DNA of 64,000 nucleotides from assembly GCA_964351905.1 (NCBI GenBank), contig CAYGPG010000001.1:120245-184244 (forward strand), given 5' to 3'. The notes beneath the pieces are model-generated. The model saw only the letters and a list, made by a program, of their open reading frames with translations. It did not search any database and was not told the origin of the DNA. Numbering within the stretch: position 1 is the first letter of the stretch; each line of letters opens with the position of its first letter. Shown here in pieces: positions 19,318-27,797 of the stretch. Origin of the DNA: GCA-2708415 sp964351905 (lineage in GTDB: Bacteria; Pseudomonadota; Alphaproteobacteria; Micavibrionales; Micavibrionaceae). The position numbers and the translations under genes were made by a program.

Positions 19318-20487
19318 ATGCCAAAACAACATTTTCGTCAAATTGTCCAAAATTTGCCCGCCAATCCAGGGGCAGAAATGTTGCGTTATGGCTGGTTGCG
19401 ATCTGATGCTATTTCTTTGGGGCAGGGTGAGGGATGCCTTCCAACACCTGATTTTATCTCAAAAGCGGCTAGTAAAGCGATGAAAGAGGGCAAAACGCAC
19501 TATGGTCCTGTTTTAGGGCAACCAGCACTGCGCGAAGAGATTTCGAAGTACTATCAGCGTATTTTTGATGTCAACATTCCCCCAAACCGTGTTTTTATCA
19601 CGGGATCTGGCACGACTGCCATGCATTTGGCTTTAACGAGTATTTTGGATAAAGACGACGACGTTGTCGCCATTACCCCTATTTGGAAAAATCTTTTAGG
19701 TGCGGTGAGCTTGGCACAAGCACATGTACACCAAGTTCCATTGGATTTTGATCAAGGAAATGGATGGTCCTTAAATCTTCAAAATTTAATGGACGCCTGT
19801 ACGCCCAAAACAAAAGTAATCTTAATTGTTACGCCGTCTAATCCTACGGGTTGGACTATGTCCAAAGCCGATATGCAGGCTTTGATTGAATTTACGCGTG
19901 AGCGAAATATTTGGATTGTCTCTGATGAGGTTTATAATCGTTCATTATATGGACGTACACATGCCCCTAGTTTTTTAGAAGTGGCAAAGGATGATGATCT
20001 ACTTTTGACCGTCAATAGTTTTTCCAAAGCTTGGGCGATGACGGGTTGGCGTTTAGGTTGGCTAACAGGGCCAGAAGCGGCGGAGAGTATTATTCGTGAT
20101 GTTGCCTTGTACGATAATATGGGGCCACCGACTTTTACGCAGTTTGGTGGTATTGCTGCTTTGACTGAAGGAGAAGATTTTATTCAAGGTCAAATGACAG
20201 ATTGGGAGGCCAATCTTGATATTGTGATGCAACGCTTGGGCAATCATCCAAATGTATCAATTCATAGACCAAAAGCATCGTTTTATGCTTTTTTTAAAGT
20301 TGATGGCGTTGAGGATTGCCTTGAATTTGCAAAATACCTGATTGATGAAGTTGGTTTAAGCTTGGCGCCTGGTTGTGCCTTTGGTCAAAATTGTAAAGGG
20401 TGGATGCGCTTATGCTTCGCGGTCTCAGAAGAAAAACTAAACGAGGCGCTGGATCGCTTGGAAACTGCTATTGAAAGGCGACCATAA
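19318..20487 (+). CDS. PLP-dependent aminotransferase, class I/II
   Basis: A 389-residue fold-type I aminotransferase. Motifs are HYGPVLGQPALREEI near the N-terminus, TPSNPTGWTM, SDEVYNRSLY and the PLP lysine in NSFSKAWAMTGWRLGW, then an Arg (WMRLCFA) that binds the substrate carboxylate. The closest class is aspartate/aromatic or LL-diaminopimelate-type enzymes; I cannot fix the substrate. The ATG at 19318 is preferred over an upstream TTG at 19306. It diverges from the thioredoxin-like gene and is followed closely by an RNA methyltransferase gene. Confidence 0.85.
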   Translation: MPKQHFRQIVQNLPANPGAEMLRYGWLRSDAISLGQGEGCLPTPDFISKAASKAMKEGKTHYGPVLGQPALREEISKYYQRIFDVNIPPNRVFITGSGTTAMHLALTSILDKDDDVVAITPIWKNLLGAVSLAQAHVHQVPLDFDQGNGWSLNLQNLMDACTPKTKVILIVTPSNPTGWTMSKADMQALIEFTRERNIWIVSDEVYNRSLYGRTHAPSFLEVAKDDDLLLTVNSFSKAWAMTGWRLGWLTGPEAAESIIRDVALYDNMGPPTFTQFGGIAALTEGEDFIQGQMTDWEANLDIVMQRLGNHPNVSIHRPKASFYAFFKVDGVEDCLEFAKYLIDEVGLSLAPGCAFGQNCKGWMRLCFAVSEEKLNEALDRLETAIERRP

Positions 20488-20491
20488 TATC

Positions 20492-21031
20492 ATGATGCGT
20501 GGATATTTTGGCATTGGTGTTGAAGGAATTACCAAGGAAGGTAATTTAGGCAATCTTGTTCGCTCTGCTCATGCCTTTGGCGCGAGCTTTTTCTTTGTTA
20601 TCCGCCCGGAATTGGATGTCCGTGCTATACGCTCTTCTGATACATCTGGCGCGTTTGACCATATTCCGTTTCATATATGGGATAGTGTAGATGATATGGA
20701 TTTACCCCAAGGATGCCAGCTTGTCGGCGTTGAATATACAGAAGATTCAATCGAATTGCCGAGTTTTCGTCACCCAACCCGTGCGGCTTATGTTTTGGGG
20801 CCAGAAATGGGCGATTTATCACCCGAAATTATGGCAAAAGCAGACCATGTCATCAAAATACCGATGAAATTTTGTATTAATGTGGGGGTTGCGGGGGCGC
20901 TGACTATGTATGACCGCCTTTTATCTATGGGAAAATTTGCGGATCGTCCTGTGAAAGCAGGTGGGCCTACAGAAAAAATTGAAACTGCTTTCCCATCGCA
21001 CAGACGCAAAATACGCAGTGGTAAGAAGTAA
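20492..21031 (+). CDS. SpoU/TrmH-family RNA 2'-O-methyltransferase
   Basis: A 179-residue SPOUT methyltransferase. Motif 1 is EGNLGNLVRSAHAFGA, motif 2 is AYVLGPEMGDLSPEIM and motif 3 is IPMKFCINVGVAGALTMYDRL (read as IPMKFCINVG then ALTMYDRL), which form the knot that binds SAM. The family methylates ribose 2'-OH in tRNA or rRNA; the target here is not known. A Lys/Arg-rich tail (RRKIRSGKK) may bind RNA. The ATG at 20492 avoids an overlap with the aminotransferase that an upstream TTG start would cause. Confidence 0.86.
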   Translation: MMRGYFGIGVEGITKEGNLGNLVRSAHAFGASFFFVIRPELDVRAIRSSDTSGAFDHIPFHIWDSVDDMDLPQGCQLVGVEYTEDSIELPSFRHPTRAAYVLGPEMGDLSPEIMAKADHVIKIPMKFCINVGVAGALTMYDRLLSMGKFADRPVKAGGPTEKIETAFPSHRRKIRSGKK

Positions 21032-21197
21032 AATTACTTCTGCATAGCTTGTGAATCCTGTGATTTTTACCTTTAGCGACGCTGCAGTATATTTTATAAG
21101 TAATATAAATTAGAAATAAGGGGGTTTGCCATTAATTTGCCCCATTCGATTATTAATTAGATCATCGAAATAAATAAAAAAATCAGAAAGAACGCTT

Positions 21198-21713
21198 ATG
21201 ACACGCTTATTTTTAGGACTAACAGTATTCTCATTCTTAATGCTTGGAACATTTGCTCCAGCAAACGCATCAGAGCCACGCTTAATTGGAACTTTTGGCG
21301 ACTGGGCAGCTTATAGTTTCATGGAAAATGGAAATAAGGTTTGCTACATGGCGTCACAACCAAAAACAGCTGTTGGGAACTATACTAGTCGTGGTGATAT
21401 TTTTGCGCTTGTCACGCACCGTCCAGCTGAAAAAACTACAGACGTATTTAGTTATATTACAGGATATCCCTATAAAGCAGGCAGTGAAGTCACGATCGAA
21501 GCCAATGGACGTACATTTAAGCTTTTCACACAAGACGATACAGCGTGGAATGCAGATGCGGCCGCTGATCGCTCTTTATCACAAGCCATTCGTTCGGGCT
21601 CTAACATGGTTGTAAAGGGGACATCATCACGCGGTACGCTGACAACAGACACTTTTGGATTGAGTGGATCTGCGAAGGCTTATGACACAATTTCAAAAGA
21701 ATGTGGTGTATAA
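21198..21713 (+). CDS. Invasion-associated locus B (IalB) family exported protein
   Basis: A 171-residue protein with a signal peptide (MTRLFLGLTVFSFLMLGTFA, cleavage near ANA, residue 25). The mature part matches the IalB family: GTFGDWAAYSF, a Cys in KVCYMASQP, ITGYPYKAGSEV, WNADAAADRSL, VVKGTSSRGTLTTDTFGLSG. Family members are common in alphaproteobacteria, including free-living ones, and their biochemical role is unknown; the name comes from Bartonella. It is alone, with about 165 bases upstream and 180 downstream that hold no gene I can support. Confidence 0.88.
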   Translation: MTRLFLGLTVFSFLMLGTFAPANASEPRLIGTFGDWAAYSFMENGNKVCYMASQPKTAVGNYTSRGDIFALVTHRPAEKTTDVFSYITGYPYKAGSEVTIEANGRTFKLFTQDDTAWNADAAADRSLSQAIRSGSNMVVKGTSSRGTLTTDTFGLSGSAKAYDTISKECGV

Positions 21714-21893
21714 TTAGATCAATTTATATGTAAATTAAAATATACATTAAGATTATATTGTAATAATAAGAGAAAAGGTTGGTATTCTCTGCTTCCTATG
21801 CTATTCACGGGATCGTTTTTATAAAGAAAAAAGCGAATTACTTACATAAAACAAACTTTTAAGGCGGTGTCTTTTGAGGCATCATAAAATTAG

Positions 21894-23411
21894 ATGAATA
21901 AAAAACAGACAAATAAAAATCTGTTATTGAGTACGGTTAAACAAATTACAAATAAGGTAAGATGGTTTTTGAAATCTTCCTTCCTTTTGTTTGCCTATAT
22001 CTTAAAGGTTAAAACGCGCAAAATCTTTACGCGTCATAATAATTTGCGTCTTCGTTATGTGGCGATGCTCGTCTTATTCATCATGGTTGGATTTTCAACA
22101 ATTTTATTAAAGCCACAACATTCTGACGCCGTTGCCTTTGCTGATTACAGTGCCGAAGCCATCTTATTTAATGATATTGAACCTGCTATTGGAAATGAAA
22201 TGCGTGATCTTTCCCGGAGTGCTTTTCCGGAAGAACTTGAGTTTGCAAAATTAAATTTATCTGATGCGGCAGACCTTCCACCCCTTGATCGTGAAGTTAC
22301 AATTGAATCTGGTGATGCGTTAAGCACCGTGATGGAAAAGCAAGGTGTAGGAAATACTGAAACACAAAAAATTATTGCGGCAATGAAGCCTGAATTTGAC
22401 CCCCGTAGAATTAAGGTTGGTCAAAAAATTGCGATGCATTTTGATGAAGCAGAAGGCAATGCTGTTAATTTTCGTGAAATGAAAATTCAACTTGATAAGT
22501 TAAAAACACTCGTTGTTGCACGCGCAGGTGATGAATTTAAAACTCGGATTGATGAGAAAAAAGTTGAAAAGAAATTAAAGGCTAAACAGGCAGAAATTGA
22601 AGTTTCTCTTTCTGGCTCTGCGGCCAAAGCAGGCGTGCCTTCGGCCATTGTTGCCGAAGCCATCCGTATCTTCTCATGGAATGTGGATTTTCAACGTGAT
22701 ATTCGTCCTAAAGATTCTTTAGAAGTTTTGTATGAAAGCTATGAAACACAAGATGGGCAAATTGCTAAACATGGCAATATTATATACGCCAAATTGACAT
22801 TAAGTGGTCGTGAGATTCCTCTTTATCGCTTTGAAATGGATGATGGTCGTACAGATTATTTCCAACCCGATGGTCGTAGTATAAAAAGAACATTGATGAA
22901 GACTCCTATCAATGGTGCACGTATGTCATCTGGTTACGGCAAGCGCCGCCATCCCGTTTTGGGCTATACCAAAATGCATAAAGGGGTCGATTTTGCCGCG
23001 CGTACAGGAACGCCGATTTTTGCCGCTGGTGATGGTGTTGTTGAAAAAGCAGGATGGTTTAGCTCTTACGGCAAATATGTCCGCATCCGTCACAATAATA
23101 AATTGAAAACAGCTTACGCGCATATGAGCAAGATTAATTCTAAAGTTGCCGCTGGATCACGTGTAACACAGGGGCAAGTTATTGGCTATGTTGGGACAAC
23201 GGGACGCTCTACTGGCCCGCATCTTCATTACGAAGTTCTTTTAAACGGTCGTCAGGTCAATCCAAACTCTGTTGATTTACCAACAGGTGAAGAGCTGCAA
23301 GGCAAAGAAATGATACGTTTCAAAACAGCCTTAGGTGAAATTCGTCAGCAATATGCATCTGCTCTTGAAGGAACCAAGATCGCAAGTTTAGCGCGCCGTT
23401 TATTTAATTAA
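21894..23411 (+). CDS. M23-family murein endopeptidase with N-terminal membrane anchor
   Basis: A 505-residue protein with a basic N-terminus, a single membrane helix near residues 53-72, then an opacity-associated/LysM-like region (IESGDALSTVMEKQGVG, RRIKVGQKIAMHF). The C-terminal lysostaphin-like metalloprotease domain (about 345-460) has zinc ligands in H362KGVD366 and the active-site HLH at residues 443-445 (HLHYEV). The architecture matches MepM/ShyA-type DD-endopeptidases that cleave peptidoglycan cross-links for wall growth. All metal ligands are present, so it should be active. It ends two bases from the convergent surf1 stop. Confidence 0.93.
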   Translation: MNKKQTNKNLLLSTVKQITNKVRWFLKSSFLLFAYILKVKTRKIFTRHNNLRLRYVAMLVLFIMVGFSTILLKPQHSDAVAFADYSAEAILFNDIEPAIGNEMRDLSRSAFPEELEFAKLNLSDAADLPPLDREVTIESGDALSTVMEKQGVGNTETQKIIAAMKPEFDPRRIKVGQKIAMHFDEAEGNAVNFREMKIQLDKLKTLVVARAGDEFKTRIDEKKVEKKLKAKQAEIEVSLSGSAAKAGVPSAIVAEAIRIFSWNVDFQRDIRPKDSLEVLYESYETQDGQIAKHGNIIYAKLTLSGREIPLYRFEMDDGRTDYFQPDGRSIKRTLMKTPINGARMSSGYGKRRHPVLGYTKMHKGVDFAARTGTPIFAAGDGVVEKAGWFSSYGKYVRIRHNNKLKTAYAHMSKINSKVAAGSRVTQGQVIGYVGTTGRSTGPHLHYEVLLNGRQVNPNSVDLPTGEELQGKEMIRFKTALGEIRQQYASALEGTKIASLARRLFN

Positions 23412-23413
23412 AT

Positions 23414-24103
23414 TTACTTCTTTGATTTTAAGAACACAAGAACAAGCACTGGCAATAAAAAAGCCATGCCAAACCAGAATATTGCATATTGCATATGCTT
23501 ATTACGTGGCATCCATCGGCTTTCTTGGAGTTTTAATATGTCTTGAGTAGGCTCTACTTCTTCTGCATAGAGCATAAGCGGTGAAATTTCTTCTATCCCT
23601 TGATAACGCGCGATTTCTTGTATATCCAATTTGCTCCAAACATTTTTTTCTGGATTATTATTGGGGGTGAATTTATTCCAATCTGGCGTACGAAATAACC
23701 CAGATACAAAAACGCGACCCGTATTTCTTGTCGTCTCTAAAAGCTCTTTTTGGTCTACAGCAATAAACCCACGATTAACAAGGATAGTGCCATCAGACAT
23801 TTTGAGAGGCGTGATAATATTATACCCGACGGCGCCATCAAAAGGGCGGGGACCCAATAAAACTTCTTTATCGTATATGAAACGACCCGTGACACTGCCA
23901 TAGAGTATAGGCAGTTTTTGGTCATCAATAACCAAATCATCATATTGGTAGATGTTATTCGATGCTTCTTGCGCATAAATATCATCAAGTTTTTTGATAA
24001 TATTTGTTTTCCATTCTAAACGTTGGGTTTGCCAAAAACCTAAAGCGAGGAGAATAGAAAATATGGTGCTTAAGAATCCAAAGGTGAGAATATTTTTGAT
24101 CAT
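23414..24103 (-). CDS. SURF1 family cytochrome oxidase assembly protein
   Basis: A 229-residue inner-membrane protein with a helix at each end (N-terminal ILTFGFLSTIFSILLALGFW and C-terminal AIFWFGMAFLLPVLVLVF) flanking a periplasmic domain. Signature features are LGFWQTQRLEWK near the start and GYNIITPLKMSDGTILVNRGF (GYNIITPLKM, TILVNRGF) in the middle. SURF1 helps insert haem a into subunit I of aa3 oxidases. The start at 24103 lies two bases after the DUF983 stop, making it the last gene of the oxidase cluster. Confidence 0.93.
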   Translation of the reverse strand: MIKNILTFGFLSTIFSILLALGFWQTQRLEWKTNIIKKLDDIYAQEASNNIYQYDDLVIDDQKLPILYGSVTGRFIYDKEVLLGPRPFDGAVGYNIITPLKMSDGTILVNRGFIAVDQKELLETTRNTGRVFVSGLFRTPDWNKFTPNNNPEKNVWSKLDIQEIARYQGIEEISPLMLYAEEVEPTQDILKLQESRWMPRNKHMQYAIFWFGMAFLLPVLVLVFLKSKK

Positions 24104-24105
24104 AT

Positions 24106-24471
24106 TCAATACTCGTCCCAATCTGTTGAGCGATGTTTATATTGCAGGTAAATGATGTATGATTTTAAGGGTTTTAAGGCACCAATAGTGAGACCCAAAG
24201 TGACGACTGTCCAAATCACACCATGAACCCAAAGAGGGATATCCATGATGTGATCAATAAAAAGTGCGAGAGGAACTAGAGAAAATCCAAGAATAAAAAT
24301 CAAAAATACAGCCGGCCCATCGGCGCTGTCATTATTTTCAAGGTCTAAACCGCAATGGGTGCATTTCTCTTGTAATCGCAAATCAAAAGTAGAGCGATAA
24401 ATTTCATTTTTTAAGCATTTGGGGCATTTGCATGCCAGCCCTTTTGCTAAAGTATCGAGAAATTCGTGCAC
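24106..24471 (-). CDS. DUF983 family zinc-ribbon membrane protein
   Basis: A 121-residue protein with two CxxC pairs (CPKC, CTHC) forming a zinc-ribbon-like N-domain, then two membrane helices. DUF983 genes lie in alphaproteobacterial cox clusters between coxC and surf1, as here, but their function is not established. It starts six bases after coxC and its stop is almost coupled to the surf1 start. Confidence 0.9.
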   Translation of the reverse strand: MHEFLDTLAKGLACKCPKCLKNEIYRSTFDLRLQEKCTHCGLDLENNDSADGPAVFLIFILGFSLVPLALFIDHIMDIPLWVHGVIWTVVTLGLTIGALKPLKSYIIYLQYKHRSTDWDEY

Positions 24472-24477
24472 GTTGGA

Positions 24478-25350
24478 TTAATGCGCTGTCCCGCCAAGAC
24501 TTCCCCACCAATAAACAGCAATAAAAAGGAAGAGCCAGACAACATCAACAAAATGCCAATACCATGCAGCGGCCTCAAAGCCAAAGTGGCTATCTTTTGT
24601 GAAGTGACCTTTATGCATTCTATACCAGCAGACAGCAAGAAATACGGTTCCAACAAAAACGTGGAAACCATGAAAACCTGTTGCCATGTAGAATGTGGAG
24701 GCAAATATACCTTCCGTAAAGCCAAAGGTAGCGTGGCCATATTCATATACTTGGAAACAAAGGAAAATGAAGCCTAACAAAACAGATAGACCAAGGCCTT
24801 GAACGGCTTCTTTTTGATGGCCCTCTAAGATAGCGTGGTGCGCCCAAGTCACGGTACAACCAGATAGTAGTAAAATGAGTGTCATCATAAGGGGTAGATC
24901 AAAAGCAGGGATTGTTTCAATTTGCGGTGGTGGCCATTGTCCAGCTGTATATTCAATACGCTCTGGCATATTTTCTGGGCCAGGGAATAAGCTGGCATCG
25001 AAAAAAGCCCAGAAAAAAGCCACAAAAAACATAACTTCAGAGGCAATAAAAAGCACCATCCCATAGCGCATTCCTATTTGTGCAACGGGTGTGTGCGCTT
25101 TTTCTGTGACCGCTTCGTAAATTACGTCTTTCCACCAAAAGAACATTATCGCCAGAACAGCCATAAAGCCTAAATAAACGCCACTTAAACCAATTTCAAA
25201 TTCGCCGATTTTGACCTCATGCATATAAAGAACGGCGCCAACGGCCAAAAGCATACCCGCAAAAGCACCAGCCATAGGCCATATGCTCGGGCGGACAATA
25301 TGATAAGGGTGCGGCTTGCCTGTTGTGCCATATTCAACCTGATCAACCAT
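24478..25350 (-). CDS. coxC: Cytochrome c oxidase subunit III
   Basis: The 290-residue subunit III of the aa3 cytochrome c oxidase has seven predicted helices. Characteristic motifs include HPYHIVRPSIWP, FFWAFFDASLFPG, the helix-III glutamate region, LLLSGCTVTWAHHA and GFHGFHVFVGT, ending in WYWHFVDVVWLFLF. It supports the oxygen pathway and stability of the proton-pumping core. AAGGAAT lies upstream of the start. It is 52 bases after ctaG in the downstream part of the oxidase operon. Confidence 0.97.
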   Translation of the reverse strand: MVDQVEYGTTGKPHPYHIVRPSIWPMAGAFAGMLLAVGAVLYMHEVKIGEFEIGLSGVYLGFMAVLAIMFFWWKDVIYEAVTEKAHTPVAQIGMRYGMVLFIASEVMFFVAFFWAFFDASLFPGPENMPERIEYTAGQWPPPQIETIPAFDLPLMMTLILLLSGCTVTWAHHAILEGHQKEAVQGLGLSVLLGFIFLCFQVYEYGHATFGFTEGIFASTFYMATGFHGFHVFVGTVFLAVCWYRMHKGHFTKDSHFGFEAAAWYWHFVDVVWLFLFIAVYWWGSLGGTAH

Positions 25351-25402
25351 GATAATTCCTTTTTCTAATAGCGGGGTAAATATTCGAAATTCTTATAACA
25401 AA

Positions 25403-25972
25403 TTACTCTGCATTGTAAAACGCTTCTAAGGCAGACTCAAGCTCCTTTGAGTCACTGGCAAAGAAACTATAAGACAATGTAATGGTCTTCACATCATCCA
25501 TATTGCGATCATCGGCAATAGAAGGATCAACGTAAAACACAACAGGCATGTTCATTTTTTGATTAGGCGTCAACATTTGCGCATTAAAACAAAAACATTG
25601 TGTTTTGTGAAAATATTTCCCTGCCTTGGCGGGGGTGACGTTATAGACTGCTGTCCCAACTGTGGGTTGCGAATCTCTATTTTTGGCAATGAAATTTATA
25701 AAACCTTGCTGGCCAACCTGAAGTGTTTCTTTACGTTTTTCGGGGCGAAAATCCCAATTTATATTTCTATTGGTATCGCTGTTAAAAAGAACAGTAATCT
25801 CACGTTCCAAAATCTCTGATTTATTGGGCGCGGCACTGGAAACCTGCGTTGTCCCACCAAAGCCCGTCACGCGGCAAAATAGGTCATAAAGCGGTACAGA
25901 CGCAAAAGCCAATCCCATCATAAAAATGACAACGGCAAAAACGCTTAATAATGTTTTGGTGTTTTTATCCAT
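25403..25972 (-). CDS. ctaG: Cytochrome c oxidase copper chaperone CtaG/Cox11
   Basis: Cox11 delivers copper to the CuB site of subunit I. The 189-residue protein has one N-terminal helix (TLLSVFAVVIFMMGLAFASV), then a periplasmic domain with VPLYDLFCRVTGFGGTT and the copper-binding KTQCFCF motif (Cys-Phe-Cys). The ATG at 25972 overlaps the stop of the upstream SDR gene by eight bases (ATGGATAA), so translation is likely coupled. An upstream in-frame TTG at 25981 is less likely. Confidence 0.95.
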   Translation of the reverse strand: MDKNTKTLLSVFAVVIFMMGLAFASVPLYDLFCRVTGFGGTTQVSSAAPNKSEILEREITVLFNSDTNRNINWDFRPEKRKETLQVGQQGFINFIAKNRDSQPTVGTAVYNVTPAKAGKYFHKTQCFCFNAQMLTPNQKMNMPVVFYVDPSIADDRNMDDVKTITLSYSFFASDSKELESALEAFYNAE

Positions 25973-26735
25973 GTCTTTCAACGGCCAGAGGGGAAAAGCT
26001 TTGATGTGTTGGCATAACTTCTAAGGTGTTTACATTGACGTGTGCCGGTAAGGTTGCAGCCCAGAAAACGCTTTCAGCAATGTCTTCGGCTGTAAGCGGT
26101 GTTGTATTAGCATATACGCTGGCTGCTTTTTTGGCATCGCCTTTAAAACGGTTAAGTGAAAACGGTGTTTCGGCCATGCCAGGTTCAATATTTGTGACAC
26201 GTACATTTGTGCCGCTCAAATCCGCACGAAGAGCTAACGAAAATTGTTTTACAAACGCTTTTACAGCGCAATAAACATGTCCCCCCGGGTAAGGCCAATT
26301 GCCTGCCATGGAACCAATATTGATGATATGTCCAGATTTGCGCGCCACCATGCCTTTAATAACATAATTGGTCATACGAATGAGGGACGTATTGTTCATC
26401 TCAATCATGGCCTCAAGATCATCTAAGGGGGCTTCTTGAAATTTGTCCAATCCTACCGCGCCGCCTGCATTATTAATTAACAAATCAATATTTTGAAATT
26501 TTTCTGGGATAGCCGCAAGCGCATCCAATGTGGCTTGTTTATCACAAATATCAAAAACCACTTTATGGTGAGGTACATCTAAATCAACACATAGATCATC
26601 CAGTTTTTCTTGCGAGCGGCCATGTAAAACAAGCATACAGCCAAGAGCTGCAAAGCGTTCAACGAAAGCTTTACCAAATCCGCCTGTCGCGCCTGTGATG
26701 AAAACACATTTTGGGGTATGTGTTTTATAGGCCAT
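25965..26735 (-). CDS. SDR-family oxidoreductase inside the cox operon (YdfG-like)
   Basis: A 256-residue classical SDR: TGATGGFGKAF nucleotide-binding motif, NNAGG, the catalytic Ser of NIGSMAGNWPYPGGH and Tyr/Lys of VYCAVKAFVKQF. It resembles YdfG/3-hydroxy acid dehydrogenases but the substrate is unknown. It overlaps the CoxF-like gene by 11 bases at its start and ctaG by eight bases at its end, so it is part of the same transcript. Why an SDR is embedded in an oxidase assembly operon is not explained by known oxidase biogenesis. Confidence 0.9.
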   Translation of the reverse strand: MAYKTHTPKCVFITGATGGFGKAFVERFAALGCMLVLHGRSQEKLDDLCVDLDVPHHKVVFDICDKQATLDALAAIPEKFQNIDLLINNAGGAVGLDKFQEAPLDDLEAMIEMNNTSLIRMTNYVIKGMVARKSGHIINIGSMAGNWPYPGGHVYCAVKAFVKQFSLALRADLSGTNVRVTNIEPGMAETPFSLNRFKGDAKKAASVYANTTPLTAEDIAESVFWAATLPAHVNVNTLEVMPTHQSFSPLAVERHG

Positions 26736-26847
26736 GATTAACCTTAATCATTGTGACCGCCCAGATGAGAATAATCCACGCGGCAATGATGGCAAGCAAA
26801 GCCAAATTTTTCTTTTTCTTAGATTTATGTAAGTCACTTTTGGGCAT
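26725..26847 (-). CDS. Small CoxF-like membrane protein
   Basis: A 40-codon gene: a Lys-rich N-terminus (MPKSDLHKSKKKKN), then one membrane helix (LALLAIIAAWIILIWAVTMI) and a short tail. It lies exactly where alphaproteobacterial cox clusters carry coxF, between ctaB and ctaG. Family members are small single-helix proteins thought to aid oxidase assembly, with basic N-termini as here. It starts three bases after the ctaB stop and its end overlaps the SDR start by 11 bases. Evidence is position, size and topology, not a strong sequence signature. Confidence 0.7.
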   Translation of the reverse strand: MPKSDLHKSKKKKNLALLAIIAAWIILIWAVTMIKVNHGL

Positions 26848-26850
26848 ATT

Positions 26851-27747
26851 TTAAACCTTATCAATCATGAGGGCGAGGAAGAGGGCAAAGAGATAAAACA
26901 CAGAATATCCGAACATTAAACGTGCCGATTTATGCGTGTTATCCATCAGAACACGAATGGATGTATAGATAAAAAAGCTAGAGAGAAGCGTAGCAACCGA
27001 TAAATAAATAACGCCTGCCACATCTAAAAAATAAGGCGAAAGGCTGATCGGCAGCATGATAATGCTGTAAACCAGCATTTGAATTTTCGTATGTTTTTCG
27101 CCGTGTGTTACGGGCAACATAGGCACCTTTGCGCGTTTATAATCCTCATTCGCAAAAAGTGCGAGCGCCCAAAAATGCGGTGGTGTCCAAAAGAAAATGA
27201 TGAAAAAAAGCGCGAGCGAGGCAAGGGTAATATCACCGGTTACAGCCGCCCAGCCAATCATGGGCGGAAAAGCTCCTGCCGCGCCGCCAATAACAATATT
27301 TTGCGGTGTCGCGCGTTTGAGCCACATCGTATAAATCACCACATAGAATAAATTGGCAAACGCCAAAATTCCTGCCGCCATCCAGTTGAGCGCAATGCCC
27401 ATCGTCATAACAGAAAAGATGCTTAAGATAATGCCAAAGCTTAAGGCTTCATCAGGATCAATTTTACCCATCGGCAAAGCACGGCTCTGTGTCCGTTTCA
27501 TCACTGCGTCAATATCACGATCAAACCACATATTAATCGCGCCTGCCGCGCCTGCGTTAATGGCCAAACATAAGATAGCGGTAATAGCTAAAATTGGGTG
27601 AAGATTTTCAACGTTTGGGGCAACCCAAAGGCCTGCCAATCCTGTAAAAACCACAAGGCTCATCACCTTGGGTTTTAGCAATGAAAAATAGTCACCAACG
27701 CTGGCGTCATTCATCTTAAGATTGGCTGAAATACTTGAGTTGCTCAT
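26851..27747 (-). CDS. ctaB: Protohaem IX farnesyltransferase
   Basis: CtaB (CyoE/Cox10) converts haem B to haem O, the precursor of haem A, using farnesyl diphosphate. The 298-residue polytopic prenyltransferase has the conserved NMWFDRDIDAVMKRTQSRALP (NMWFDRDIDAVM and RTQSRALP), the second Asp/Lys region KRATPQNIVIGGAAGAFPP (in parts) and TPPHFWALALF with NEDYKRAKVPMLP. It needs to act before subunit I assembly, which fits its place in the oxidase cluster. It lies 50 bases after the threonine dehydratase gene. Confidence 0.96.
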   Translation of the reverse strand: MSNSSISANLKMNDASVGDYFSLLKPKVMSLVVFTGLAGLWVAPNVENLHPILAITAILCLAINAGAAGAINMWFDRDIDAVMKRTQSRALPMGKIDPDEALSFGIILSIFSVMTMGIALNWMAAGILAFANLFYVVIYTMWLKRATPQNIVIGGAAGAFPPMIGWAAVTGDITLASLALFFIIFFWTPPHFWALALFANEDYKRAKVPMLPVTHGEKHTKIQMLVYSIIMLPISLSPYFLDVAGVIYLSVATLLSSFFIYTSIRVLMDNTHKSARLMFGYSVFYLFALFLALMIDKV

Positions 27748-27797
27748 GACTAATTCATAAACCGATCATCGATAAATGAAAAGGTAAAATATAATAT

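Noticed and set aside
21032..21197. Hairpin GGGG...CCCC before the IalB-family gene as a terminator
   Set aside because: No T-run follows on either strand and the stem is short.
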